Below, piece by piece: positions 10,217 through 22,080 of a stretch of 64,000 bases of DNA. The position numbers and the translations under genes were made by a program. The stretch comes from Clytia hemisphaerica (lineage: Eukaryota > Cnidaria > Hydrozoa > Leptothecata > Clytiidae). The notes under the pieces are model-generated. The model was not told the DNA's origin. It saw nothing but the letters and a program-made list of their open reading frames with translations, and ran no database searches. How positions within the stretch are numbered: the first letter of the stretch is position 1; the number at the start of each line of letters is the position of its first letter. The stretch covers positions 2,036,977-2,100,976 of the forward strand of contig CACVBU010000292.1 in NCBI GenBank assembly GCA_902728285.1, read 5' to 3'.

Positions 10217-10896
10217 TGGCCCAAATTTGCCCAAAAAAATTGTTTTCGAAAATCGGGTTCCGTCACATTTTGGCCACCACCGTTTTGCACCTTTGTACCA
10301 AAAATCAAATGATTCCTATGATTCAATCTTGAGAAAAGCTGGTAACGAACGGACAGACGGACGGACAGAGGTGAATTTATAGGACCTCCACCCCACCGGG
10401 GTAGGTCCAAAAAATAATAACTTTAATGAAAGAATTAATTTCAGAGAGTCAGTGAAAATTCCAAGCACTTTTCTGTGGCCGTTATACGGCCAGAAAACTC
10501 AATTTTAAATTGAGTTTTGAAACTCAATATTTGAAGAAAAAAATTTTTTTGAGTCATAAAAAGTCGGAAAAGTATAGACAGTAAACCTTAGTAAACAATA
10601 GTCAAAGTTATTTACTCTATAATCAAAGGTAAGCTCAATTTCTCTCATTCTTTATATCTTTTAACAATATAATATTTTTCCTTCTAAGAAGGCCGCTAGA
10701 AATATGTCCCATTTTCTGATCAATTTTTCCTTTATATTCACTTTTAAAACTCCAGATTTGTGAGAATAATATCGAGTGGAAAGTACATTCCACAATGTTT
10801 GCTCCTTTTTTATTTTGAAATCTTACTTTAATAAATAAAGCTTTGTTTCTTTTGTTCTTGAAGCATCTCTTTTGTTCTCCAAGCATTTCTTTCCAT

Positions 10897-11076
10897 CAGG
10901 GGCCGTAAGCTATAAAAAAGACCTGTTTTAACCAGTCTAGAAGGGCTAATTTTCAAAAATTTTCTCCCGTCGACGCCAACCATCGTGGCGTCTCCTTAGA
11001 CACTAATTAAGGGACACTAAACTACGGCCCTAGCACCCTAACACCTACCACTTTCAAAGTGGAGCCACGGCCCCTA
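10897..11076. repeat. Small foldback element, CAGGGGCCGT ends
   Basis: CAGGGGCCGT on the left is matched by ACGGCCCCTA on the right. TCCAT occurs just outside both ends. ACGGCCC recurs internally near 11025. Size and ends suggest a MITE, but the inverted repeats are short. Confidence 0.4.
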
Positions 11077-11489
11077 TCCATGCATGGTTAAAGTGTATTC
11101 TATTATAGTTACTAGTAAACGATAATTTTGTTTATGTTACGAAAGAAAAGTACTTATTTTTGTTGCATTTTAATTCTTGATATCATTAATAAACTCTTAA
11201 CTAGGAGTCTGTTAGGGGGGTCTCAGATAATAGCAATGGCATGGCTGAAACTCAATTTCTAGATCAAAAAATGGCCAGTGGGAAAAGTGCTTGGAATTTT
11301 GCCTGGTAGCACCATTGGATTTCTCAGGTATTTTCTGATAAAAAAGGAAAGTTTCACTGTCAGTTAGTCACACTAGGAAATCTAGCTTTCAGAAAAAACA
11401 ACATCAGTCACTTACAGGATGTATTTGCAACAACAAGGATGAGAGTTGCCTGAATCAAGTTCACAAGACAATTAATTAAAACTTGAAAG

Positions 11490-11985
11490 TTTGAAACAAA
11501 ATAAAACGTGCAGCAGCCAAAATCAACCAACCAAAATTTGTCATTCAATTCCGAGACAGCACTTCGATTTTTAAGGCCTAGTTTATACACTAAAGTAAAA
11601 ACAATTCCGCACTTGTAAATGGGTCAGTGTTTGAGGTCCGGCAAAATTTCTGGGAAATAGCCTATCCGGCAGTGCGCGGATCTCGGTGGGTTCCGTCTCC
11701 TCTGTAGATCTTTTTCTTGGGAAGTTGATCTTCAAATTAGTTTTCAAGGTTGGCTTTGCTCAAATTGTTTCATCTATGGCTCAAATTTTAGGCAATTTCT
11801 CATAGTTTTTGAGAACGTTAATTTCATTTAAAAGCGCCGGGTTATTTTTCCATCAATCCCTTTAGAAGTTTTGCGGCGCATTTTTTGCTTGAGAGTCAGG
11901 TAAACGATATAGCGCTTTCGCGGCATTAATCTTTGATACGCATTTTGGCGGGACGCTAGTGTGACTAACTGACTGTCTGAACATT
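11490..11985 (+). repeat. Diverged interspersed repeat, copy 1
   Basis: This matches 23860-24297 with many substitutions. Shared phrases include GGGTCAGTGTTTGAGGT, AATAGCCTATCCGGCA and GCTAGTGTGACTAACTG. It is an old repeat of unknown class. Confidence 0.65.
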
Positions 11986-12877
11986 TTTTTCCTCCGCAGC
12001 GCTTTGAAATCAAAGATGAGTTGTGAAATCTTTTGTGTCCCGCAGATCTAATTTTTCTAAAAATGGCCTTAGTTGGAACGAATTTTTAGACAAAAGTGTA
12101 GAATATTACACCTGCATATTATATATGGTTGGAAAGCTAAAAGAAAGCTCTAAATTATTACTCAAAAATAATTAATTTTGTAGCTCAACTACACAAAGAA
12201 CAAGTGCTTGTCAAAGTTGGACTTAAAATTGAAGATTTTCATGAGTGTCAAATAAAAAACAAGCATGCTGGAATGGCTAACTAGGTGGCAATCACAAATA
12301 TCTTTGTTTCGTGTCGCCCGACCGACTCTCGAAAATTGAGTAGAATTGAGTCGGTGGAGTCGGTAAATTTGTTGGACTTTTTCTGTAAGATCACGTGCGT
12401 TTGGTTTGGGAACGCGAAACACGCCGCCATCTTGTTTTTCGAATGAGAATTCTAGAGAATTCCATTCGTTTCCAGTTCCCGCGGTCGTTTTTCATCCAAT
12501 CAGATCGCGCGATTTCACTTTCGCTTTCTCTAGTCCAATAAAACTGCGGGATTTGAGTCATGTGACATCTCTATTAAAAACCCGCACGAAATACAGGGGG
12601 TCACACTACTGGCTACAGGAACTGAAAGCAAGCAATTAAGGCCAATATTTTTGGTTTTTCTGAAGGACAAAAGGTATAGGAAGCTTTACTGAAAGAGGGA
12701 TAAGGCTGGGACAATCTATTTTAAAGATATGGACAAAAAAAGGCACTTTTTTTGGGTGATAATTAAGATTTTACTTAGAAACTTTAATTCTCTTACCCCC
12801 GTCTCGGGCCCCCCCTGATATGAGCAAGGGAACCATGTTGGCCACCCCTACTGAAAATTTCAGATCAAAACAAACAA

Positions 12878-13583
12878 GGAATTAATTTAGTAGGGGGAAA
12901 TTTGTAAAATCGCTCGATTTTTTTAGTCAAAGCACTTGTTATACATTTTTGGAAAGCTAATGGGTAGGGGAATCAAAATAACTTGGGTGCCAATTTTGTT
13001 TCGGACACTTTGGTGTGATTTTCGGACAAATACGACGGTCTCGGGCAAAAATCATAGGGTGAAAAATTAATGAAAATTTCAGCTTGAGAAAACGGAGACC
13101 TGTTGTATATTTTTGGAAAGCTCTCAAAAAATTAAGATTAGTGATATATTGCGAGTATAGGTGATTTCAGTACCTAACTCGAGATATTGAGCTTCCGAAA
13201 GCGCAAAAACTTGACAAAACAGCTGTTTCTGGCTGAAAAACACTGAAAAACACTGTTTTTAAGGATTAATATCTCGAGTTAGGTAAAGAAATCACCTATA
13301 CTCGCAATATATCACTAATCTTAATTTTTTGAGAGCTTTCCAAAAATATACAACAGGTCTCCGTTTTCTCAAGCTGAAATTTTCAATAATTTTTCACCCT
13401 ATGATTTTTGCCCGAGACCGTCGTATTTGTCCGAAAATCACACCAAAGTGTCCGAAACAAAATTGGCACCCAAGTTATTTTGATTCCCCTACTCCTTAGC
13501 TTTCCAAAAATGTATAACAAGTGCTTTGACTAAAAAAATCGAGTGACCTCAAAAAAACGAACAAATTTCCCCCTACTAATTCC
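12878..13583. repeat. Large foldback (inverted repeat) element
   Basis: Two arms of about 300 bp (12878-13190 and 13265-13583) are near-perfect inverses around a loop of about 75 bp. Examples are CTCGAGATATTGAGC against ATATCTCGAGTTAGG, and TAGTAGGGGGAAATTTG against CAAATTTCCCCCTA. The transcript of either strand would form a long hairpin. No coding content is seen. It is probably a foldback transposon. Confidence 0.75.
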
Positions 13584-13850
13584 TGTAACTCGAAGAAAAT
13601 TGGAAAAAGCTGGTTTTTGACTGTTTCTGATCCTAAAGTGCTATTTTTTGGTAAAAGCTATGCAATTTATGTTTGGATTTCTAGAAAGCTTACCCATTCA
13701 TTGTTAGTACATTTTTTATTTGAAAGTAATCTCTTCATGGAATAAAAAGATAATAGTCAAATCCTGTAGGGTCATTTTTCAAAATTTTTTTGCCAAATTC
13801 GATTTTCGCATTTCTCCATTTTACCCTACGCAAACGCACGTGATATAGAT

Positions 13851-16139
13851 CAGGCGTAGTTAATTGATATAATCGATAATCTTGAGTAATCGATAAATAA
13901 TCGATAAGTAATTGATGGATTAGATATCGATTAACCGATAGAATCGATAGGTAATCAGACCTTCAAAAAATCTTGAGTATCGATCAGCGATCGATTATTT
14001 CCAAGCTATCGATTACTTATCGATCACATATTGACTACATACAACCTATCGATTACTTATCAATTATGTATCGATTGTTAACAATCATCGATTACTTATC
14101 GTTCATGCATTGATTACTTATCAATTATTTACTTATCTTCGATCACGTATCGTTATCGATTATATATAGATCGTGACCGACTATTGACTACATTATTGGC
14201 CCTTTTTACGCCGGCCCTTATTCCACCAACGAGCCCAAAAATAACGCTAATAAAGTCTGGCATAAAAAGGGCCAAGATAAGGTATTTAATGAAGTAAAGA
14301 AAATTTCTGGAATCCGCCAAATCTCATACCGATCGTATTTCTTTGAATAAACACCCGCTTTCGAATTAATAATGCTCCTCCAAAAAGGCAAACGATTCAA
14401 TAACGCCCCTTCTCTAAATAAAACGGTAACTTTGTTTTTTTTTAACTTTTTTTTGTTCAGCCTTTCATCAGAGGGTTTGAGAATGCCTCAGCCGAAATTT
14501 ACCGTATGCTTATAAAAAAAATGAGTGTAGTAGCTTTTCTAGGCCCTATGATGCTACCAGGGGATTGGATTCAATTCAAAAGTACATCCCAATCAAGGTC
14601 AGCGAAAAATGTTGTTTTTAATTTCGCGAAAATGGCGAAAATTCGAGAAATCGAGAAATTTAATCTCGCGAAGGCGAAAGTTAATCCAATTAAAAATAAA
14701 GTACCACTCCCTAAAATCTGATAGCGACTCCAGAAGTCATGCAACTTTCGTTGACGTCAAACCAAATGTTTCATTTTTCCGTGAACTTTGAACCCTTCGA
14801 ACTTTTATTCTATGTATGCTAAAGCGTTCCGGTTTTTACTAAATGAAAGCCCATGATCTTAGCTTTCCAGCGGTATTATAACACTGTGGACACGGGCTAG
14901 ACGGCAAATTGGTAAAATGCCGAACGTTTTGCAACATTTTGAAAATTGTTTGCCGACGGGAGAAAAAAAATTTACAACTATCGAAGAACAAATGTGTCTG
15001 GAAACGGAGGAAAATGTATTTGGAGGCTGAAACTTGGTATGTTTATCAGAAAAAGGGTGAGGAATTCAAAAATCACAATCGCTAATTCTAGTTCTTTCAT
15101 TTTCATGTAGTTTTTTTAACTTTTTTGCTTCTTTAGCATGGGAATGTCCCAAAAAAAAAGTTTTTATTTCTGCCGAAATGGATTTTCTTTTCATTTGGGG
15201 TTTCTCCTTTTAGAAAAACTTATTCTTTACTCATAAGTTTTTGTTCCTCCATTTCCAGAGGCCCCTTGAAAATGGGTCTTACCACCTTTTTTGACTCTTT
15301 TCAACCTTTTCCAAGCTATTTTCTTCAAAAACAAAAATAAAACAATGCAATGTCTTCTTTTTTCAAAAAAAGATATATCTTTCGTTATTTTGATAAATAT
15401 ACTAAATATTTTACAAATATTTTTATATAATAATATTTTAACACCATCAAAGAATTCTCCCTCCAAATTTGAGGTCTCTAGCTACACTAGAAAAAGAGAT
15501 AGGCAAAATTTAAGAAGCATGACTGGAAAATTGGGTTATGACCCCTCATTTTCTTTCTTTTTCAAAGCTCTACAAGATAGGATAGATTTAAAAAAAAAAA
15601 TTAAAACTTGAAAAATCTTCTGGAGTTGCTAAATCTGATAAATAATCGATCACGAATCGATTAACTATTTGATCGATGATTAATCAATTTCTGATCGATA
15701 TGTAATCGATCAAAAGCTGTGATCGATAGCTGATCGATTTTTAATCGATACTTAATTTAATCGAAGTATAATCGATCTATAATCATCGATAAACAATCGA
15801 TGACAAAATTGATCGATAAATAATCGAGCTTTGAAAAAATCTTGAGTATCGATTACCTATCGATTCTATCGGTTAATCGATATCTACTCCATCGATTACT
15901 TATCGATTATTTATCGATAGACCTTTTGTCAAAGAGGCCACCCTGTTGAATAATTATGTGGTCCAGCAGAAAAACAATGATAAACCCATGCATAATTATT
16001 ATAATATGCATGATAGAGTAATTATACATGGCTCTATCATTGTTTTTATGGCTGGACTACATAATTATTCAACAGGACGTCCTCTTTGAAAAAAGGTCTA
16101 TTACTCAAGATTATCGATTATATCGATTAACTACGCCTG
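13851..16139. mobile_element. TIR element with dense ATCGAT arrays, CAGGCGTAG ends
   Basis: The ends CAGGCGTAGTTAAT and ATTAACTACGCCTG begin long inverted repeats of about 135 bp, made largely of spaced ATCGAT/ATCGATTA units (13851-13985 against 15838-16139). The right arm is broken by the AGACC MITE at 15919-16099. More ATCGAT clusters lie subterminally (13980-14165 and 15630-15800). A CAG...CTG end and this size fit a hAT-like non-autonomous element. No clear target duplication is visible. The 14610-14704 segment has TTTCGCGAAAATGG-type motifs like those at 50416 and 57129. Confidence 0.7.
15919..16099. mobile_element. AGACC-family palindromic MITE, copy 1
   Basis: This 181-bp element has inverted ends AGACCTTTT.CAAAGAGG and conserved inner blocks such as TTGAATAATTATGT. 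AT flanks it on both sides. The uninterrupted left arm of the host element (13880-13905) shows the empty site, TCGATTACTC. Related copies are at 19726-19884 and 60405-60585. Confidence 0.88.
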
Positions 16140-16423
16140 GTATAATTGTGATTATTATTATTCAAACAGAGCTTATTTAGAAGATTTTATCTATATAAAA
16201 ACATTTTAAAGACCAAATAGTTGCTATGACGGAATTTGACAAGACATATATATATGTATGAAGTTTACGGTGGTTGAAATTGAAATTGAAGTTTCTTTCC
16301 TGTGAACTTTACCTAAGAAAATTTACAAAACCTACCTGGTGAAACAACCTTTATAGGTTCACAAAGCCACCAGGTAGTAAAATCGTAGTACAATAAATTA
16401 TAGTTTTTGAGAAGAAGAAACAT

Positions 16424-17338
16424 CGGCTAGTTCGAAACGCAGGTCACAGGTCACAGGTCAACAGGTCACAGGTCACAGGTCAGTGATGACAGGTTGACTC
16501 TAATCAATGTCATTGCAGAGGAAAATGTTTGGAAAACACAAAGAATTATCAAAAACATAATTCTCAAGCAATTTCATCCATATAAAACCATTTCAAACAT
16601 CAAAATTTAACCATGTGCTTTTATCGATCTTTCGCAGTTTGCGCCGTGTATAACGCAGACCAGAAAATTTAAAACCATCTTATACGTATAACAGGTATAT
16701 TACATATTGTAATGTTTGTAATGTTATATGATGGTTACATATAATAAAACTCATCGCTCTAAAACTACCTTCTCAGAGAACTCACGACTTCTCTGATTGG
16801 TGTAATTTTATATCCAGCCATATTGTTATCATCACATTCGGTATGCTAAATATTTTTGTGTTTTTCTCTTGTAAGACATGATATTTGTGATGATCTGTCA
16901 ACATTTTTGTCAAAAATTGTCATTAAGTCATTAAAATAACAATTGAATGATGAATAATTAGGTTCATCATCCTTCTAAAACCACTCTCTTAGGGACCTCA
17001 CAAGCTTCTGATTGGTGCCGTTTTATATCCATTCACACTATCAACATCACATTCTGTATTATAAATATTTTTCGTGTTTTTGTCTTGTTAGGCATGATAT
17101 TTTATGATTTTGTCATTATTTTTGTAAGTAAGTGTCACTAGGTTGTTATTTTATTCAATTGTCATTTTATAATATCTAAATAACATGTATTACTTTTTTG
17201 TAATTTAATGCGTTATGTATTGATGTTATGTTATGTATATGTTATGATCTTATTATCTTTTTTCCGGTCTGCACTTTGTTGACCTGTGACCTGTGACCTG
17301 TTGACCTGTGACCTGTGACCTGCGTTTCGAACTAGCCG
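16424..17338. mobile_element. Mutator-like MITE with 59-bp perfect TIRs
   Basis: The left end CGGCTAGTTCGAAACGC continues into six AGGTCA units. The right end is its exact inverse for 59 bp. AAGAAACAT flanks the element on both sides (16415-16423 and 17339-17347), a perfect 9-bp target duplication typical of Mutator-like elements. Inside, 16755-16915 and 16972-17130 are diverged direct copies of each other. No transposase is present, so it is non-autonomous. Confidence 0.88.
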
Positions 17339-17347
17339 AAGAAACAT

Positions 17348-19621
17348 GTAATAATTGCTAGGCATGAGGTTTTTCAAACTATTGGCAAACAGATCGAATT
17401 TTTCAGAAAGCCTATGCCTGGGAAAGAGATGTTTGAAGAAAGGATAAAATTCGAAATATTTTGCTCACCCATACATATCGTTTGCGTCCCTGCATAAAAT
17501 TTAACAGTCGCATTCAGCTTGATACAACTGAACTTCATATATTTCAGTAATGTATTTAGCTGGACCCGACTGTAAATGTGATCACTTTTCACTTCTCTAG
17601 CTACCATATTTAATTTTCGAACTTTTCCGATATTTCCATGCTCAGCCACCAAACTCAAAAACAGTTTTCTCAACTTCAACAATCATTCTTTTCTTCAGGG
17701 ATGACATGCCAGCTTGGATTAGTAAATTTCCAGAAAGACCGCGAAAACAGTATAAAAACAAACAACAAACTTTTTCTCATTTTTTCTGAATTTTATTTTA
17801 TGGATTTTGCAGGATTTTTTTTATCAAGTGCAAGGTTTATGCATGCCGAAGGTAACTTAATTTCAATCTCCTAGTCTCCTAATAAAAACTAGCTGTATTG
17901 TATAAGGGTTGCGAAACAATCCAGACTCCATCTCAGTTCGCAATGCAAGTTGCTAGCAAATAAGAGACAGACACTCTAAAAATCCCGCTAATAAAGCTGC
18001 TAAAGCCGCTATAAGAGACAGGGTCGTAAGAGCCTTAATGCCCCAAACACACCACATAATCCACGGAGGCACAACACCCGCCGCCGCCCGCCGCACATCG
18101 CTCTTTTTTTCCTTCTAGTTAGTTATTCTAGTGTAAATGGTGCCTTAATAAAATCGAACGATATTAGTCGAACGATCGAACATTTTTATTCAAATCACGA
18201 ATCGTCTGTCAAAATCATGAAAACATAAAAATAGAACAAAAACAAAAATGTACAAAGATGGCTAGTTGGTTCTTGGGCAGTTTTGATTTATTTCTTGACA
18301 AATTCGACAAATTTGATTACTTCCATACTTCTTTATCATAGAATATCCACTTGGTTTTGCAAGGTAAGTTTCGTTCACTAAAAGAGCACTCCTCCCGCCC
18401 GCCTGCGCGGCTTGCAAAAACCTCTCATTAATTGACCTTATTTGATACTTGATACTTGCTGTTAAAAGTCAAGGGATGATGAAAAGATCCTTTCTGCAGT
18501 GCGTCTCAAACTGCGATATTTCGAGAGCACGGAAGCGCGTCAAAACACCAGCTTTTTTAGAGTTTTGTCTCGTTTACCCAAACGCTGCAATCCTGCGTAG
18601 GCTTTGGGCTCAAGACTAGAACCCCCAATACGAGACATTGGCCTGACCGAAAAAAAATCATCATCATCAATTTTGTTAATTGTCAGAGTCGTTTACTCAC
18701 TGGAAATACGCAACTTTCTGAAGTTTCGTTTTTTTTCGGTTGTGCTTCATTTTAAAAATAACGAAGATGAAAAGTTACCATCAATCCCGCGAGTAAAAGA
18801 AAGTACTCCGACTAGTCTACGAAAAGTGCGCTCGCGCGGCGAATAGAATATCTCGCAAATTAATATATGCATAAAACTGACGAAATCCTTTCTTTTTTAT
18901 GCTTAGGTGACGTCACCATCGATCCTGACTCGACAATGGAGAACCAAATTTGGCAATGTATAATTATTACGAGCGGCCGAGAAAGTTTGTGTGACGCAAA
19001 AATTGCGCGATAAACGAAGCCCTAGAAGAACGCCCAGTGAAAATTGAAACCAGGAATTTATTGAATATTTCACTAATGAAGTATCAAACTTTTTGTTTTT
19101 TGTAATTATTATATATTCATAATTTTTAAATACTATTTTTTGAATGCCAAAGGACAATTAAAGTGAATTTAAGCTGATTGGGTGGATATTGGGCGGACGG
19201 GCGTTTTGCACGTGCCGAGATTGGAAATTAAATGAGAGTAAAAGACGGGGGCGTCTTAGTATGTAATATTAATTCTTTGTTCTTTTATCTTTATTTTTCG
19301 CGAATGAAAAATGAATTTTTGATTTTTGAATTAAGGAAATATAGTATAATATATTGTATTTGATTGTCAATGCCAAAAGATACTTACGAATAATCTGCTG
19401 TGTTGCTTCGCTATTTACCCCCGGATTGTTTTAGTAGGCACTTCGGTCACGTAAATAAAAACACGTGTATATGTTGAACCCGACTGTGGACTGACCGCAA
19501 TTGCAATTACATAAATTATTGTGGAAGGGAACGCTTGAGACGAATGTTTGGGAAATCAAAAAGACAACTTTTGTGAGAATGTTGAGTTTTGTTTATATGG
19601 CTGTTTGTGTCGCACTGTTCT
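17348..19621. other. Intergenic, no gene recognised
   Basis: Only short frames are seen, none with a recognisable domain or clear splice partners. A short GC-rich patch (CCGCCGCCGCCCGCCGC near 18070) stands out from the AT-rich surroundings. Confidence 0.4.
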
Positions 19622-20393
19622 GTCAGTTACATCAAAATGCCTCGAAAATGTTGATATGAAAATTGCGTAATCAGAGAACGTATGTCTCGCTCATTATAAA
19701 AAGGCCGAGACAAACTTTCAATAATAGACCTTTTTTCAAAGAGGACGTCCTGTTGAATAATTATGTAGTCCAGCCATAAAAACAAAGATACATTTGTATT
19801 GTAATAATTATGCATGGTTTTATCATTGTTTTTCTGCTGGACTACATAATTATTCAACAGGGTGGCCTCTTTGAAAAAAGGTCTATTGGATTGTAACATC
19901 GAGTTAAGTCTCTTTTGTTAAGTCACCAGGGGGTAAATAAAACAGACCTTGATACATTTATCGTTCGTTTCAACTTGACCATTCGTTTAAAACTCAGCGT
20001 CCCAAATATTTGGGGTAGGTAAAATATGTACAAAGAAATTCATACTTTTCCAACTTGGCAAATCTTTAAAAAAGAAGCGAACAATAAAATATAATTACCC
20101 TTTCCAAATAAACCTCTTCGGTGGCGAGCGTAGTCTACTCTGACGTAATTGTAAAATTTATGTGATGGGAGTTTGACATAGTAATGTAATGTTGTTTGGG
20201 GAATTATGAAGTTCTCTGGAATTTCGATTGCATTTATTCAGGTTGATTTTTTATGACTTCTAATGGTACTTTTTCTAACGAGTTTGATTACTCTGTTCTC
20301 ACACTTATGTCTTTTTTTTTTGCGTCCTTTTCTGTGATTACTTTTATTTATATTTTTAAAGACAGGTAAGAAGGCATATTGATGTAACTGTCT
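19622..20393 (+). mobile_element. CAGTTACATC-ended TIR element, copy 1
   Basis: The ends CAGTTACATCAAAATGCC and GGCATATTGATGTAACTG are inverted repeats. An inverted second copy is at 62046-62652. This copy is longer because the AGACC MITE (19726-19884) lies inside it. Without the insertion both copies are about 610 bp. Confidence 0.75.
19726..19884. mobile_element. AGACC-family palindromic MITE, copy 2
   Basis: This 159-bp copy is in reverse orientation relative to copies 1 and 3, with a small internal deletion. The host reads AACTTTCAATAAT before and ATTGGATTG after. The uninterrupted paralogue at 62540-62560 reads TTTCAATAATTGGATT (on its complement), which exposes the exact insertion point. 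Confidence 0.9.
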
Positions 20394-21898
20394 GTCAACG
20401 CTCAAACTAATTTTTTTCCATTTAACAGCAAAATAAATATTTAAAACCGAAGAACCACTGCTTAGATTGCTTAGATGTGTGCTGCCCGCACGGCAATTTG
20501 ATCAATTTCAGATTCTAAGTCCGTGTTTCGGCTTCCGGTAATTTTGTTGCTGTTCACTGTTAGAGTACACCATTTTAAAACGGCATTTTTTGCAGTCCTA
20601 GCTACCAAACCGAGAAAGTTTTTGTGTCTTCAAGCCAAACCATTTAAGGTCATTTTGATAAAATCATCGGTTAGAAGATGTGAATTTTTTAGCAAATTTT
20701 ATAGCAAATTTTCGCTTGGGATAGAAGTTAAAGGTACGTGCACAATATAGCAAAACTCTGCTTCGGTCATAAATTCGCTTTGCATAAATGTATGAATTTC
20801 CAAGGCAATTGAATTAAAAACGGCAAAAAAGAGTGAATTTTCTCATGCATTTTGCAAAAGAACATGGATTTTTATCGGAATTTCTGACCACCACTGGAAA
20901 AGAAAAATTATTTCAGAGGCTGGAAAAAATTAAAAAATGCACGTCGTCCGAGAGAGGGGCGGATTAACAAAAATTTTCTGGAATGGTCCCAATGCTGACA
21001 AGTTGACACAACACATTGACAAGTAATCCCTGTGAGAGAAGTTTATATCAAAATCTGCAACAAAAATAAAAGTGGTCTATTTTACTGATTGCTTCCCGGT
21101 GCTCCTTTGCAGCTGTCTATCAAATTTCCACCAATCAGTATAGACCTAACTCTTCATACAAAATTTACAGGAAACGCAAATTTGGACTGTGCACCCTATG
21201 CTGCACGCAAGCGCTTAAGAGCTAAAGTCCCCGCAAAAGCGGGACAAAAATCAGTTTTATGAAGTTTGCAAAAATACGCCACAATATAAGGAAGATATCT
21301 CAGGATATCTTTCAAACTTAGTATATGAATAGAGCAGTAAAAAATACAACTTTTCTATTTTTCCATTTTTTTGCAAAAGTTTGAGGAATGAAAATAAAGG
21401 TATAATGATAATACACCGTTTAGGAGTCTCGCTATCTCCACCGTGTTCCACCGTGAAAACGGTAGGTAAAAATGCACACTTTAGTACTGTGGAGTTATCA
21501 AAACAAATTTGTTGTCAAAGAGATTTAACAGTAAGTGAAAATACAGGCCAGATATAAAAAGTCCCATGTTTCGACCAATCGTCCTGAATCGTCCCAAGTT
21601 AGAGCAGTTAGCGGTAGGAGTTTAAGCATAGACTGATAGACCACTTCTCACTTAGTTTGGTTTGTTTTTGTGATCTCGCTAAGTCTCAATCTTGTTTTAA
21701 GATTTTCAGACTGAAATGACTTGAAATGACTGATCAATCAATGCAGCAAATTTTCAAAACAAATGATCTGTGCAGCTCTGCTTGCAGCTCTACTCTACCA
21801 TTTTTAATTTGATCTAAGTTTGTATTTTTTAATGACCAGCTAGGTCATTCATTTGAGGGCTATGCATGTTAGCCTCCACTGATGCAAGTTACCCGATC
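20394..21898. other. Intergenic, no gene recognised
   Basis: The sequence is AT-rich, with no repeat structure or coding exon that can be supported. Confidence 0.35.
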
Positions 21899-22080
21899 TC
21901 ACGGTACATAATTTGAAGAAGTTAATTAACAATTTAATCACACACACGCTGCTCACGTCTTGACATCATTTGTGTTTTTGTTTTTTTCTAGAGACTTAAT
22001 TTTCCAGTCTGCGCAATATTGATTGACATGTCAAAGTTACCGAGTGTCGATAACAGATCTCACAATTTACCGTGGCCAGT
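21899..22080 (+). repeat. Diverged repeat shared with 62898-63200
   Basis: GTACATAATTTGA, AACAATTTAATCACA, CATGTCAAAGTT and GTCGATAACAGATCTCACAA occur in the same order and orientation in both places. The second copy has about 80 bp extra in the middle. Class unknown. Confidence 0.6.

Larger units (their letters stand above)
2985..10408 (+). repeat. GGACCTACC repeat, copy B, split by a retrotransposon
   Basis: This full-length copy begins GGACCTACCTGGTTATGC and ends CGGGGTAGGTCC, so its termini are inverted repeats of GGACCTACC. It is interrupted at 3900/10217 by the 6,316 bp tyrosine-recombinase retrotransposon. Without the insert the copy is about 1.1 kb. Like copy A it contains two versions of the core block and a remnant of the GAAC array, here degenerate ACGG units at about 10345-10368. 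Confidence 0.75.
10409..12877. other. Intergenic, diverged repeats, no gene recognised
   Basis: An imperfect inverted pair around CCAAGCACTTTTC lies near 10472 and 11275. The segment 11490-11985 is a diverged copy of 23860-24297. No splice-consistent coding exon was found. CCAAT-like motifs near 12495 and 12535 have no gene attached that can be seen. Confidence 0.4.

Noticed and set aside
19627-19899. 90-codon minus-strand frame sharing a peptide with a frame near 60390
   Set aside because: Both are read through the palindromic AGACC MITE. The shared peptide is MITE sequence, not a conserved protein.
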